Part shown: piece after piece, positions 44,462-55,489 of the stretch
Layout of the letters: each line of letters opens with the position of its first letter
How positions within the stretch are numbered: position 1 is the stretch's first letter
Assembly (NCBI GenBank): GCA_018296165.2
Contig: JACKQL020000032.1
Location: forward strand, 496,001-560,000
Direction of reading: 5' to 3'
DNA length: 64,000 bases
Origin: Termitomyces sp. T153
Lineage: Eukaryota; Basidiomycota; Agaricomycetes; Agaricales; Lyophyllaceae
Notes under the pieces: generated by a model
Told to the model about the DNA's origin: nothing
Database searches by the model: none
What the model saw: only the letters and a program-made list of their open reading frames with translations
Position numbers and translations under genes: made by a program

Positions 44462-46812
44462 TTGAGCAATGGATGAGGTGTATGCCTCTGTCGCTGGGTG
44501 CTAACAGGTTCTTGTGTTTGTCAATAGAAAATGAAACTGCCTTTTCCAATGCCCTTCATTCTAAGATAGAGGAACCTCAACACTTTCCTCCAGATATACA
44601 AACACTAACTCTGAAGCCCCTGCTAAGCTCCCCAATATCTCCAAAGGTCCATCAGCATGGCCTCACCTGGGCACATCAAATGCCCTAACAGTATGTGATG
44701 GCTTCTGGCCCATCCACCAACTCTCTGCATCTTGATGTGAAGATTGAGATGACAGATACCCAGCAAACCTGCAGAGTTATGGCTCTTCTAGATGGAGGAG
44801 CAATGGGACTGTTCCTGGACTCAGAGTTTGTCAAAAGCTACAGCCTGACCACACAGCCCCTCCCTAAGCCAATTCTGGTCTACAACATCGACAGAATGCC
44901 TAATGAAGCAGGCACCATCAACTTTGTGGTCAATCTGGTCCTCTGCTATCAAAACCATGTAGAGCACACTGTATTTGCTGTCATCAGCCTGGGTAGGCAG
45001 GACATGATCCTTAGTTTCACATGGCTCTGTGAGCACAACTCTGAGGTCAATTGGACAGAAGGAGAGGTAACTATAAGCAGGTGCCCCTAAAAGTGCTCTA
45101 CCTGTACTGTGGAGGACAGAGCAGAGCACCAGGCCCAAGTTCAAGAACATGCAGCCATCTGCACATGTTGTGCCAGCCCTCTCCTCTTCACAGATCTAGA
45201 CCTCTTGGCTCCCCCACTTCTAGTGTTTTCTTATAGAGAGGCCCTCTACAAAGACAACTGGAGCAGTGGTGGAGCTCTGGAGGAGGAGTGCAGAAAGGAG
45301 TTTGGTGGTTTACATGAGCTGGAGTTCCTGGACAAAGTGGTAAAAGTGGGAGATCAGATCTACACAACTATCATACACCCACTGCCCTCCATTGCAGGGA
45401 TCCAGGCTAGCTAGACCACATCCCAGTGGCTGGCCCAGGCATTTGCTGCCAATGCTGCACCCTGAGAGTTCCAGAACATGGTACCTCCCTAGCTCCATGC
45501 ATTCAAGGATGTGTTCTCCAAAGCCTTGTTTGACTCACTTCTGGAGTGCAAGAGGTGGGACCATGCCATTGAACTGCTGCCAGATTCCACACCCTCCAGC
45601 TGTAAGGTCTACCCACTTATGCCCAGGGAGCAGGATGAGCTCAACACATTCCTGCAAGAAAACCTGGACTCCAGTTGCATCTGCCCTTCCAAGTCTCTGA
45701 TGGCCTCTCTGGTCTTCTTCATCAAGAAGAAGAATGGCTCACTCTGACTGGTCTAGGACTACTGGGTTCTCAATGCCATGACAGTGAAGAACTGTTACTC
45801 CCTCCCCCTCATCTCTGAGCTCATCAACAACCTCTGGGGTGCACAATACTTCACTAAACTAGATGTCTAGTGGGGTTACAACAATGTGCACATCTAGGAA
45901 GAAGACAAGTGGAAGGCTGCCTTCTGGACCAACTGGGAGTTGTTCAAACTGCTTGTTATGTTCTTCAGACTCATCAATAGCCCTGCCACCTTTCAGACCA
46001 TGATGAACAACATCTTCCAGGACCTCATAGCAGAGGGCATAGTGTGTGTATACCTTGACAACATCCTCATCTATACCAAAATGCTGGAGGAACACTGTCA
46101 GATCACTCACCTTGTCCTGGAATGCCTCTGCTAGCACCAGCTCTAACTCAAGCCAGAGAAGTGCAAGTTTGAAAAGACTCAGATCAAATACCTTGGCCTG
46201 ATCATCTTGCATGGAGCTATGGAAATGGACCCAGTGAAGGTAGCAGGTGTAGTGGAGTGGCCAGAGCCCCAGAACAAGAAGGAGGTGCAGGCATTCTTTG
46301 GTTTCACAAACTTTTACTGGAGATTCATCCAGGACTTCTTGCACCATGCCCATCTGCTATTTGACCTCACTAGAAAGGATGTTACATGGAGTTGGAGACC
46401 TCCAGAGCAGACAGCCTTTGACACTCTCAAGCACACCATGACCTCTGGACCTGTCCTCCTCTTTCCAGACAACAACTCTCCCTTCCAGGTAGAAGCCAAC
46501 AGCTCTGACTTTGCCACTGGGGCTGTGCTCTTGTAGCAATCTCTGGAGGATAGGAAGTGGCATTCAGTGGCCTTTTACTCCAAGAGCCTGAATGCAGTGG
46601 AGTGGAACTATGAGATCCATGACAAGGAGATGCTGGCCATCATCTGGTTGCTTGAGGAGTGGCGGCACTTTCTAGAAGGTGTGTGGCACAAGTTTGAGGT
46701 CTGGACAGATCACAAGAACCTTGAATACTTCTGGACAGCCAAGAAGCTCAATTGCTAACAGGCCCAGTGGTCCCTTTACCTTGCCAATTTTGACTTCTCT
46801 TTGCACCACAAG
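44462..46812 (+). pseudogene. Pol of element A (protease, reverse transcriptase, RNase H)
   Basis: All segments lie in one frame, +1 relative to a different register from gag. Protease: ALLDGGAMGLFLD (44,778 onward) with the usual second active residue position altered (D-G-G in place of D-S/T-G). Reverse transcriptase: KNGSL, LPLISELI, FRLINSPATFQTMMNNIFQD and the active-site box YLDN at 46,051-46,062, where the family has YLDD. RNase [21 protein letters not shown] and [13 protein letters not shown]. Stops occur at several points (for example 45,088, 45,748, 45,869). The frame ends at the deletion joint, so no integrase remains. Confidence 0.85.
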
Positions 46813-47046
46813 CCTGGCCCTAGGGTTAGGAGCAGCTCTGATCTTCTGTATAGTAGTTCCCATGCCTCTGCCACCTGCTGATGTGCCATTCTGAGCAGTG
46901 GGGATCTTTAAACTTGTTCTCTTCAGATTCCCCTCTACTAGGTGATTAGTTACTGATTGTATCATTGTTTACTCTGCTAATATACTTCAGATTCCCCTCT
47001 GCTAGCTGCATGACTCTGATCTGCCACTCTGGAGGTTGCCCTTACA
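46811..47046 (+). repeat. Partial 3' LTR of element A
   Basis: About 236 bp matching the distal two thirds of the 5' LTR, from the shared ccctagggttaggagcag to the terminal CTTACA. The first third is lost in the internal deletion. It differs from the 5' copy mainly by C/T and G/A exchanges and a few small indels. Confidence 0.85.
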
Positions 47047-47051
47047 CCTGT
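47047..47051. repeat. Target site duplication, right copy (cctgt)
   Basis: Identical to 42,765-42,769. Removing the element and one copy gives gtttccctgtatcctttgtg. Confidence 0.85.
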
Positions 47052-48119
47052 ATCCTTTGTGGATGGCAATCTGACCCTTATGGTCAGAGACCTGTATTGG
47101 GTCATTCATTTCAGTGTTCTTTCTTTACATTCTCAAGTCTTCTGTGATATATGGACAAACTGTCCTGTACCACACTTCAATACTCTCATTGTCTGTTTTC
47201 ACTCAGTATCTGCCAATGACCTTGTTTATTTCATCAATATACTTTATGGATGTTCTAGGTATGAAGACAATAACTCTGGCACCAGTAAATCCTCTCACTT
47301 GGCTCTCTCAAGCCATTGTCTATATGATCTAAAGATGACAATGGCTGAGATAGGATTGCTGTTGAACATGGCCATGAGGTTTGACTACCCACAGCTTGTA
47401 GATGCTGTCCATCAATGTGTGGGGCAGCTTATCCTGCAGAGCTGCCTACTTGGAATCATAGCCAACATGATCTGCTAGTCTGTGTAATACTCACTCATGG
47501 GTTGGGAATTGATCTCATTCTTATTTTTGCTTCTCATAGATTGCATGGCTGTTTGCCTGCACTGTACTATTATATGTGCAAACATTATACCTTGGTATAT
47601 CTGCATCATCTCTTTATGCCTTGGTGTAACATTTCCATTATGAGTTGTGCAGCTTACTATTTACACTTCATAAATCAAAACCAGTTGATTGGTCTAGTCT
47701 ATGGAGTATGAAATAAGGCACTGCCTCATATAATCACATTATGGGTATTTAAGGGTAGCATCATGTGATGCTGCTTTATAATATATAATTAAATAAGTAT
47801 TATTGACTAAGATACTAAGGGGGTAATGGGCACTCTGTTACATACTCTCCTTTTGAGTCTGTCAACAGACTCATACAAAAAATCAAAGTAACACAAAAAA
47901 GGGGGTGGGATATGGCATCCCACCTGAGAGTCTCACTGGAATCCAATCACAAATCCCTACATTGTAAAAGTGGTAGAATCAAATGATCCTACTCAATAAG
48001 ATGGACATAATACTATCCTAGCATGCTGTCCAACTGTGCTAGGTGCTAAATGGGCACTCAGTGAGCCCACAATCATTATTTCAATGTCACTGGTAAACTC
48101 CAATGATAGTTCACTCAGC
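47052..48119. other. AT-rich decayed sequence with polypurine tract
   Basis: No coding frame recognised. A polypurine run aaaaaagggggtggga at 47,895-47,910 is followed by tgggatatggcatccca (47,906-47,922), an inverted repeat TGGGAT/ATCCCA. A polypurine tract next to a TG-starting sequence is the usual start of a 3' LTR, so this may be the edge of another plus-strand LTR element; no partner end was found. A tatttaag / ataatatataattaaataa stretch near 47,750-47,800 looks like an AT-rich promoter or terminator region. Confidence 0.35.
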
Positions 48120-50366
48120 CTATTTGTCCATCTTTGAGGCCTCTACTTCTTTGTTGCTCACAATGTCCACTCAGCATTTTGATACAGTGTTAGCTGTATC
48201 AATGGAACCACTTGATCCAGCCTCAGGAGCAGTTGGGGTAGCTACATTAGTTGCTATGGCCACATCTGAGGGACTGGGGATGACTGGCAGAGTTGTTGCT
48301 GGTTGCAGATTTGTGGGCACTAAAGAATTGTTGGCATAGTCCAGTTACATAGACTCCTCTGCAGGTGCATTCTGAGAGGATGCACTAGAGCTTGTGGCCA
48401 AGTTGGTAGTGGCTAAAGCCACTGACAAAGAGGGCCCCTTCTCAGTTGGAGCTGCACTCATGGAAGGATCTATGAAAGATGGCTCCTCCACTTGTGCAAG
48501 AGTGGCTCTCACCACCTCTGCAGGTCAGTGCAGGAGGTGAGTGAAGATACCAGTTTCACCATAGCACAGCCAAATGGCTGCACTGAGTGGAGAGTGGCCT
48601 CTACTCTCATGAAGTTGGAGGAGCACTTGAAAGTCCCAATTGTCAGCAGTGGGGGCATACTACCTATTGTACCCCTCCAATGCAGGGGGCATGCCAATGG
48701 TTTGGAGTTGATGATGGTGTTAATTGTTGACCCTCATAAACAGGTCCATGTGCAGTGTGCTCCCAGACCAGTAGTGATTGAGGAAGCATATACTATAAGT
48801 ATATGCATGATTCACCCAGGCAGTGGGCACACAGTTTGTGAGGAGATGATGTATCACCTCCATCTCTCTGAGATTATTAATTTGCATAGGCAGCACTTGC
48901 AGCCTACACAGAGTAAATGTGTAGGGGGTGAAAGGATTAAACTCCCCTACATAGTTCTAGTAGTCATAAACTGCATCTCAGTAGAGACAAGGCTGAGCCA
49001 TCGCCATAGCAAACAGCTTCAAATAGGCTATTTGTCCATGTGGTGTTGTCAGGGCCAGTGCCTGACCCAGTACATATCCAAAGACCAAACATTGGTCTAT
49101 GCATAACAAAGCATTGATGGCCACACCTGAATACAGGTTCTGTAAACCTGGGTGGCTATGGTGCAGAATATACTGCACCTGCACATTGATGTCAAAGTGA
49201 CAGTTGATCAGGACTTGATTAAGTCCTGCTCCTCATGTGTTGTTATCTGTATGGCCATGCATGGCTGAGAGATGTGAGGGCAAGGGGACCAGTTGCTAAT
49301 GGCAGTCCCCTCTGAGCAGAGATGTTTCCAACTCTGCCAGAGTCAACTCCATGATCTGCTGCATGGTGCAGTCTCTCAGGTCTGGAGTAGTGTAGAAGGA
49401 GATTCAATAGAACTCCTGAACAAGGAGAGCAGCATGTATCCACTCCCTCATTGTAACCTTAGTTCAGCTCTCCTGAATGAGCTTCAGGATCAGCCATAGC
49501 TGCTCTGGATTCATGGGCATCCCTCATGGAGCCCACTGATATAACAACTCATAGTGTGGGGATATATTGGATATTTCTGCCATCTCTGTAGAGCAGGCAG
49601 AGACTGCTTTGTCACCAACAAAGACCACATTGGTCATTGGTGACCAGTAGAAGTTGGAGTGAAGAATACTCCTAAAATTGATTTGGCACTCATAGCACCT
49701 GCAAACCATCATGGTCTCCAAGCCATCTGGAAGGTAGCCAGGCACTGTATTATTTAGATACTTGAGGTCCAGTCTGGCCTTCTCAGCATTAATAGTTAAC
49801 AGCTGTTTGGCATTAGCATTGTGTTGCTTCTTGCAATGATGCTCATCAGCATTGTCATCTGAGTCACTGTTCAAAATACATTGTTTAGATGTTGGGACAT
49901 TATTATCTTCATTGCTGCCCAAGTCAGATGCCACTGGAGCACCCATGGCTGCTCAAGCAGCTTGCACTTGGGTGACAAAGAACTCTTTGTCATAGGGATC
50001 CTGGTGCATTATTGAAATGGGCTCCTGGGACAGGGTACTTGGAATAATATAGGTTCTTGGTTTGAGGACCTCAATCATTTCTGCCTCTGATCTCTATGGC
50101 ACATTTGCAAAAAAAGCAATTGGAGTAGTGACAACCACAGGATTGTCTGCCACTACTGGAGTTATGGCTGGCTTTGCAGTGCTGGCCTTTGTTGTGGCAG
50201 ACCTTGATGGTCCAGCCTTAGCTGCTGCTGGGTTCAGCAGCCTAGCTTTGGCCACTGCTGAGCTCAATGGCCCAGCAGTAGATGAAGATGCCTTGAAGTC
50301 AGAGCACTCATCCATTCTCTGGTCATTGCCAGCAGGCACATCATTGTCATAGGGTACTGGTGGTGC
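48120..50366 (-). pseudogene. Fossil minus-strand reading frame of unknown family
   Basis: A single minus-strand register stays readable for about 745 codons, from the edge of LTR D at 50,366 to a stop at 48,120, broken only by scattered TAG/TGA/TAA codons. Conserved-looking segments include MDECSDFKASSSTAGPLSSA with an Ala-rich run, KQCILNSDSDDNADEHHCKK, TINAEKARLDLKYLNNTVPG, SNFYWSPMTNVVFVGDKAV, ISNISPHYELLYQWAP, MQVQYILHHSHPGLQNLYSG, ALALTTPHGQIAYLKLFAMA and FQVLLQLHESRGHSPLSAAI. There is no zinc knuckle, protease, polymerase or integrase motif. I do not recognise it. The frame is open right up to the LTR without an ATG, so its start was probably cut off by the LTR-bearing insertion. His, Gln, Cys and Trp are frequent where CpG-containing Arg codons may have stood. 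Confidence 0.6.
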
Positions 50367-51443
50367 TGTCAGGTTCTGCTAACTATAGGGGCTCAGCTTA
50401 ACTGGGCAAGTCCTTACTAGGCAAATATGATGTCCTGTGCTTATAACCTAGTGCTCTGGGGATGATTTGAACTTCAGATACTTGCAAGGGGAAGCTAAGG
50501 AGAGTAGTCTGAGCAAGTCCAGGGTGGTCCAGGGAAATCTAAGACCAAGTATATTAAGCATTGGGCATGAGCAGGTGTCAGATATAAGTCTGTAAGCAAG
50601 TGTATAGGTTGTGGGGCAAGTGGAGGCTTTGCAAGTGATGGGAGTGGAGCCAGAGTTTGATGGGGGATCAATCAAGAGTAATGGGTTCTGGGGCTGAGTG
50701 TAGAGTGAGATCTGGAGTTATTGTATGAATGTTTGAAATGTTGTAGTGTATGCATGGAGTTTGTAATGACATCAGAGTTAAAAGGAACTTAGAAATGATA
50801 AAGGAAACAGAGACAGATGAGATGAGACAAAGTTGTGATGAGATGGAACTGAGAAAGAGATAGATTTGAGACTAAAAATAGAAACAGAGACAAGACCAGG
50901 AGATGTAATATGGAATAAAACAAGAAACAGTAACTAAGTAATGCAATATCAAGACTAAGATAACAGATGCTACTCTATGTCTTATATACTAACTACTAGA
51001 CCTCCTCTGGGGACTGAGGGTGCAATGGTGGGGCTTGTCAGAGCCATGCAGGGTTGACAGGTGTCAGCTCTGATTGGACAGCAGACTGTAGTGATATTCT
51101 GATGGGATCTGATGGGAACATAGTCTGCCCTATAGTTGTTAGAGGGTTCTGGAGTGGTTGTATGAGTTGTAAGGGCAAGTCAGTGACATGTGCCTGGGTT
51201 GGGAGAGATGTTGGAGAGGCTTGGGGGCCTTATAGAGAAGAGAGGGAGCTGAGGAGGCCCATAAAGGATGTGCTGGAGTTTGCTAGGAAGTTGTCAGAGT
51301 TTGCCAAGGAAGCATTGGAGTTAGCTGGGATGGGTACTGTGGTTTAACAAAGGCTGGGGTGGGTTGGGGGGTGGTTGGAGGAGGCTATGGGGAGGCGGAG
51401 TAACCTGGGGGGAGGTCCAGAGGTCTGGAAGCAGGTTGTGACA
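50367..51443 (-). repeat. LTR D, about 1.08 kb, minus orientation
   Basis: Starts (minus strand) TGTCACAACCTGC at 51,443 and ends CCTGACA at 50,367; pairs with the plus-oriented LTR at 55,490-56,622. Shared blocks: the promoter region with a TATA (agtatataagacatagagtagc), tcttgatattgc, caaactctggctccactccc and gacttgcccagttaagctga near the end. On the minus strand it is preceded by gaagggggggtga, a polypurine tract, so it is best read as a 3' LTR whose interior lies at higher coordinates, most simply element B. No target duplication is evident (ggtgc outside the end, tcacc outside the start). Confidence 0.78.
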
Positions 51444-51719
51444 TCACCCCCCCTTCAGCATCAAAACCCTTAAGGCATAGAGCATGAGTTGGAGATTGGT
51501 GGAAAGCACAGGCAATATTGATCAAACTGCAGTGGCAGCAGTAGCATGGGAAACAAAGCTAAAGCAGGATTGTCATATATTAAGAAGCCTTCTCAGAAAT
51601 TAACAAAGAGTTAGGATGTACTCTGATGCTTCCCAACTTTCCTTTTTATGTTTTCATCAGCATCATCATTGTTATCCCCTACCCCCTTGCTTTCTGACAA
51701 CAATCACATGGATGCATAA

Positions 51720-53295
51720 GCAGAGTACAAGGCTCATTGGGTGGAGTTTGACCAATATTGGGACTGTCAGAGGTTAGAGGCAATGTATTGCAGTGGTAAG
51801 TGGGCTGTTCTTATTCCAGAGATTGCTGATGGGCCTTGACAGAGTTGTTAGCAGTGGTGGTGGGCTTCTCTAGGGGTTCTTCTGGTGTGGCAGGGTCAGG
51901 GCAGGTGAAGCAAGCTGCTCCAGTACTACTGGCCCATTCTGAGATGCTAAGTCTTGGAGCAGGGCTTGTAGAGGTAGTTTTGGAGGGCCAGAGGGTTCTT
52001 TAAGGAGAGGTGATGCTGGAGGTGTTTGCAGGGGTGTTGGGGTGGGCATGGGGCCCTCCAATGCTGGAGTGGTGTCAGAATGAGGCTCTGGTAAGTCTTG
52101 GTGGGGTTGTTCTTGACTGACTATCTTTTCTAGTGTGTACTTTGCACTTGCTATGGAGAAGTTTGTGAGTTTAATGGGCCTGTGTCAGGGTTCTGTTGAG
52201 ACTCATCAGTTTGCCTTTCCTGTTGTTTCCAGCACAAAAGGTGTTTTGTCTTGCTGGAGTGGCACATGGCTTGTATAGCCACAGAGCAGGTTTGGGAGAT
52301 TGGCTAGGTGAGGGGGCAGTTGGGAGAGGGGTAGAAGGAGAAGGTGCCAGAAAGTGGTGGGAGGTCATTGGAGAAGGTGAGGCTGCTGCAGGGGGGTCAT
52401 AGGGAGGAGGCTCTGGGCATATGGGACAAAGAGAAGTGGAGGGAGTTTCTGCCCCCAGAGGCTAGCCTCAGCAAGAGGCCCCAAGAGGAGGCATCAATGG
52501 CAGGCCTCCCTGGGCCCCATGTTTACTCTTCTGGATCTGGAGTGCCACTAGGAGGAGTGGCAGAGACTGTGGGACCAACCCCTTCTACTACAGAGCACTT
52601 CTTTTGATATTGGATAAATGGCTTAACAAAGATGCTGGCAATGTGGGAGGAGGAGGTTCAGAGGGTGGGAGAAGACTAAGATGGGGCTCACCAGGAGAGA
52701 GATACAGCATGGCAAGAGCAGGAGACTGCCATGCAAATGGCTATGGAGCAGGCTCTAGAGGTGCAAGGGCTGTGGGAGTAGTTAGTACAGCTGGAGATAT
52801 AGTTAGTAGAGGGATTGGGGGAGCAGAAGAGTGCTTCAATTGTTGCAACACTCCAGGTGGAGGCAGAGGTTGCACAGAGGTGGGAGGATGGCTGTTCAGT
52901 GAGGTAGCCATAGGGCAGGCAGGTATTTTGCATAAGTCTTCTCCTCTTCATCCTTGATCATACTCATATAGTCCTAGTTAGGCTGGGTCCAGGAGCACCA
53001 GCTCTTGCTAGACAGGGCCTCCACTATGTTTGTCTCCATCTAGGATAGTCTGATGCAGGTGGTTGGGAGTCATTATTTAGAAGTGGGGCAAGGAGTGGTG
53101 AGAATGGGGCAGCTATTGGCAGGGCACTGGCAATGCAATGCAGTGGCCCCAGAGTCATGGTGGGAGAGAGTGGCAGACACAGAAGAGGCATTGCCAGGGC
53201 TCACAGAGTTTCTGGCAGTGGTAAGAGTGCAGATGAAGGTTAATTTGGAGGTTGAGGAGGCGGCAAGGGGAGTTCTAGATGGGAAGGAGGAGTGA
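51720..53295 (+). pseudogene. Fossil plus-strand coiled-coil protein with Cys-pair motif
   Basis: Reading forward, one register is followed from EYKAHWVEFDQYWDCQRLEA (51,723) past a Cys motif VCLSCCFQHKRC (about 52,209-52,244, spacing C-x2-C-x6-C) to EKWREFLPPEASLSKRPQEE and a heptad region MLAMWEEEVQRVGED, ERDTAWQEQETAMQMAMEQA, ASIVATLQVEAEVAQRWEDG; after a shift of frame the end reads LPGLTEFLAVVRVQM and AARGVLDGKEE with a stop at 53,295. Stops interrupt it at several Arg-like positions. The layout recalls a multi-copy Agaricomycete family of Cys-cluster plus coiled-coil proteins of unknown role, which I know only by pattern. The antisense reading is Pro/Leu/Ser-rich, as expected for the complement of a Glu/Gln/Arg-rich coil. 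Confidence 0.5.
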
Positions 53296-54029
53296 GGAGA
53301 AATCTTGGACTTGTTTCGTTTGTTTGTCTTGCACTTGATGCTAGCCTGATTCTTGTAATATAGTGTACCTTGTAGTCTGTCTGTACAAATTTCTTGGACT
53401 TCTGGCCTAGATGATTAAGTTTTCAGATTGTGTGAGGGGAATAAGAAAATGAAAACATGCAGGAGGTTACTTGTGAGAGTTGAATCTCTAATGAATCCCA
53501 AGGTGGGAGTTATGTCCATTACTGCCATCTGTGTTTTACTAATTCCAGGGGCCCCAGGGCTTGGTGGGTGCTGTCAATAGAAGTTATAGAAGTTTGGTGG
53601 GGGCTCCAGAGAGGTTTTTGCAAGGTCTCCAGGTGTTGTCCTCAGATCTGTAGCCTTTCCAGTAGACCAGGTAGTGGAGTTGACCATGGACAAGGTGGGA
53701 GTTGAGGATTTGATTGACTTTGTAGTAATATTTGTTCTTGACTTAGATGGGGAGCAGTTGACTAAGATGCTGTCCAGAAAAGGGGTTTGGAGCATATTCT
53801 TTAAGGAGGCAGATGTGGAAGATGGGGTGGAGGCCCTTTGGGCCCAAAAGTAGGTTGAGCCTGTAGGTGTGTGTTGAGACCTTCCAGAGGATCTTAAAGG
53901 AACCAAGTTGCTTGTGGTTGAGCTTGATGGAGGGTCTCCAGGTCTTGATGTTGCATTGATCAAGCCATACCAGAGTTCTGGGAGACCAGTTGAGGGTGGA
54001 ATCACATTGGATGTCAGCATGCTTAGAGT

Positions 54030-54397
54030 TGTAAGGGCAACCTCTGGAGCAGCAGATCAGGGTCACAAAGCTAGCAGAGGGGAATCCAAAGTATATTAGC
54101 AGAGTAGAAAATGATACAATCAGTAACTAATCACTTAGTAGAGGAGAATCTGAAGAGAACAAGTCTAAGGATCCCCACTGCTCAGTGTGGTGCATCAGCA
54201 GGCAGTAGAGGCATGGGAACTACTGTACAGAAGACCAGAGCTGCTCTTAATCCTAGGGCAATGATTGCTAAGGTAATACAGAGAACTCTGCAGTTCTCTG
54301 AAGATCTCTAGAGTTCTAGAAAGAGCCTGGAAATGTTGAACAAGCTGTGGAGGTGCTGAAACCAGTCATGGAGGTCAGAAATAGAAGTCCCCTAACA
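54030..54397 (-). repeat. Solo-type LTR of the element A family, inverted
   Basis: About 368 bp, reverse complement of the 5' LTR of element A from TGTTAGGGGACTTC (54,397) to CTTACA (54,030). It splits the integrase of element B between DEINTANQAYF and KHADIQCDSTLNW, so it inserted after B. Flanks on the minus strand are acttc and actct, an imperfect 5-bp match. Confidence 0.85.
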
Positions 54398-55484
54398 GAA
54401 GTATGCTTGGTTAGCAGTGTTGATCTCATCCTAGAAAAACTGGTGGAGGCAGCAGAGGTCTTCTGTGACTTTGTAGGCAATGTGGGAGGAGATATCCTTG
54501 AGGAATAAGGTGAGCTGGGAGTTGTAGTCCTTGTTGGCATAGAAGGGAAAAACTCCAGTGGTGGAGTGAGGCATGTTATTGTAGGTAAACTTGGCAAGGA
54601 GGAGTTCTGCATGCTAGTTGTTCTGTAAATAGTTAATATAGAGGTGGACATACTGTTCCAACATCTGGTTTACTTGTTCTGTTTGCTTATTGGTCTCTGG
54701 ATGGTAGGCAGTCAATAGATTGGTCTTAATTTCAAAGGCTTTGCATAGCAAATGCTAAAAGTGGGAAACAAATAGAGGGCTATAGTCAGAGATGATGTTA
54801 TCCAGAAGTCCATGCTTGGAGAATATGTATTTGAGAAATAGTTTGGCAAACTCCAGAGCATTGTTGGTGGTGTGGCAGGGGATGAAAATGGCTTGCTTTG
54901 TGAGGTGGCACACAACTATGAGGATTGTATCAAAGCCTTTGGAATTGGGAAACTCAACAATGTGGTCCATTAATTTTGAGGACCAGGAGTGGTGACCAAT
55001 GGGGAGGGGCTTCAGCAGACCATAGGGGCATTGGCAGGGTACTTTGGCCCAGAGGCATAGTTTGCAGGCCCTTACATATCATGTGATGTCCTTCTTTATT
55101 CCTGGCCAAAAGTAAGTCCTGAAAATGAGTTGGAGAGTCTTACAAATTCCTGGATGTTCTTGGAGTTTGTGATCATAATGCTGCTGAAGTATGTTGAGGC
55201 AAATGGACTTGTGGTCTAGAGCATGGATACATTCTTCCTGGAGTAGGAGGCAGTGGTCTGGAGACAGTGTGAAGGGGTTGCTGACTGTTGACTTGTTAGT
55301 GGAGTTGTTGTGGGGATTGTGCTGGGTGAAGAAGGAGTCTGAGGGTGTATTTCTGATTTAGTGGAGGATCCCTTCTTCATTCATAATTAGCACAGCATGC
55401 AAATGCTTGACCACTCAATGGTTAAATGCATTTTGCTCAGCTTCAAACAACTTCTTTAGATACATGTTGAGCCTCTAGATGAGG

Positions 55485-55489
55485 GTGTT
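55485..55489. repeat. Target site duplication of solo LTR E, left copy (gtgtt)
   Basis: The bases gtgtt before TGTTATGACCC are repeated exactly at 56,623-56,627 after the LTR end. Confidence 0.85.

Larger units (their letters stand above)
42770..47046 (+). mobile_element. Ty3/Gypsy-type LTR element A, internally deleted, nonsense-riddled
   Basis: Bounded by a 362-bp 5' LTR and a partial 3' LTR, with an exact 5-bp target duplication (cctgt) outside both, so the insertion is a single event. Inside, on the plus strand, are gag with a zinc knuckle, an aspartic protease segment, reverse transcriptase and RNase H. The integrase, any chromodomain and the first third of the 3' LTR are missing: RNase H sequence (SLHHKPG) runs directly into mid-LTR sequence at about 46,812, with gccctaggg shared at the joint. 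Gag lies in one frame and pol in another, each broken only by stop codons. CpG is almost absent. Confidence 0.88.

Noticed and set aside
48492..49106. Plus-strand open segment of 204 codons
   Set aside because: It is the complement of the better minus-strand fossil frame, with Cys/His/Met-rich composition and no motif; treated as a shadow.
50062..50352. Plus-strand Ala-rich open segment
   Set aside because: Complement of the Ala/Ser/Thr-rich start of the fossil minus-strand frame; the low-complexity composition makes both strands open.
51054..51347. Plus-strand open segment of 97 codons
   Set aside because: Lies wholly inside LTR D in reverse orientation and is not conserved as a frame in LTR E.
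52160..52960. Proline/leucine-rich minus-strand reading in the 52-53 kb region
   Set aside because: First thought to be a third gene of element B; the plus strand gives a regular coiled coil and Cys motif in one register, and the minus reading is what its complement would look like.
54025..54402. Target duplication for the inverted element-A LTR
   Set aside because: The flanks acttc and actct differ at two of five positions, so I do not claim a duplication, although insertion within the integrase frame is clear.
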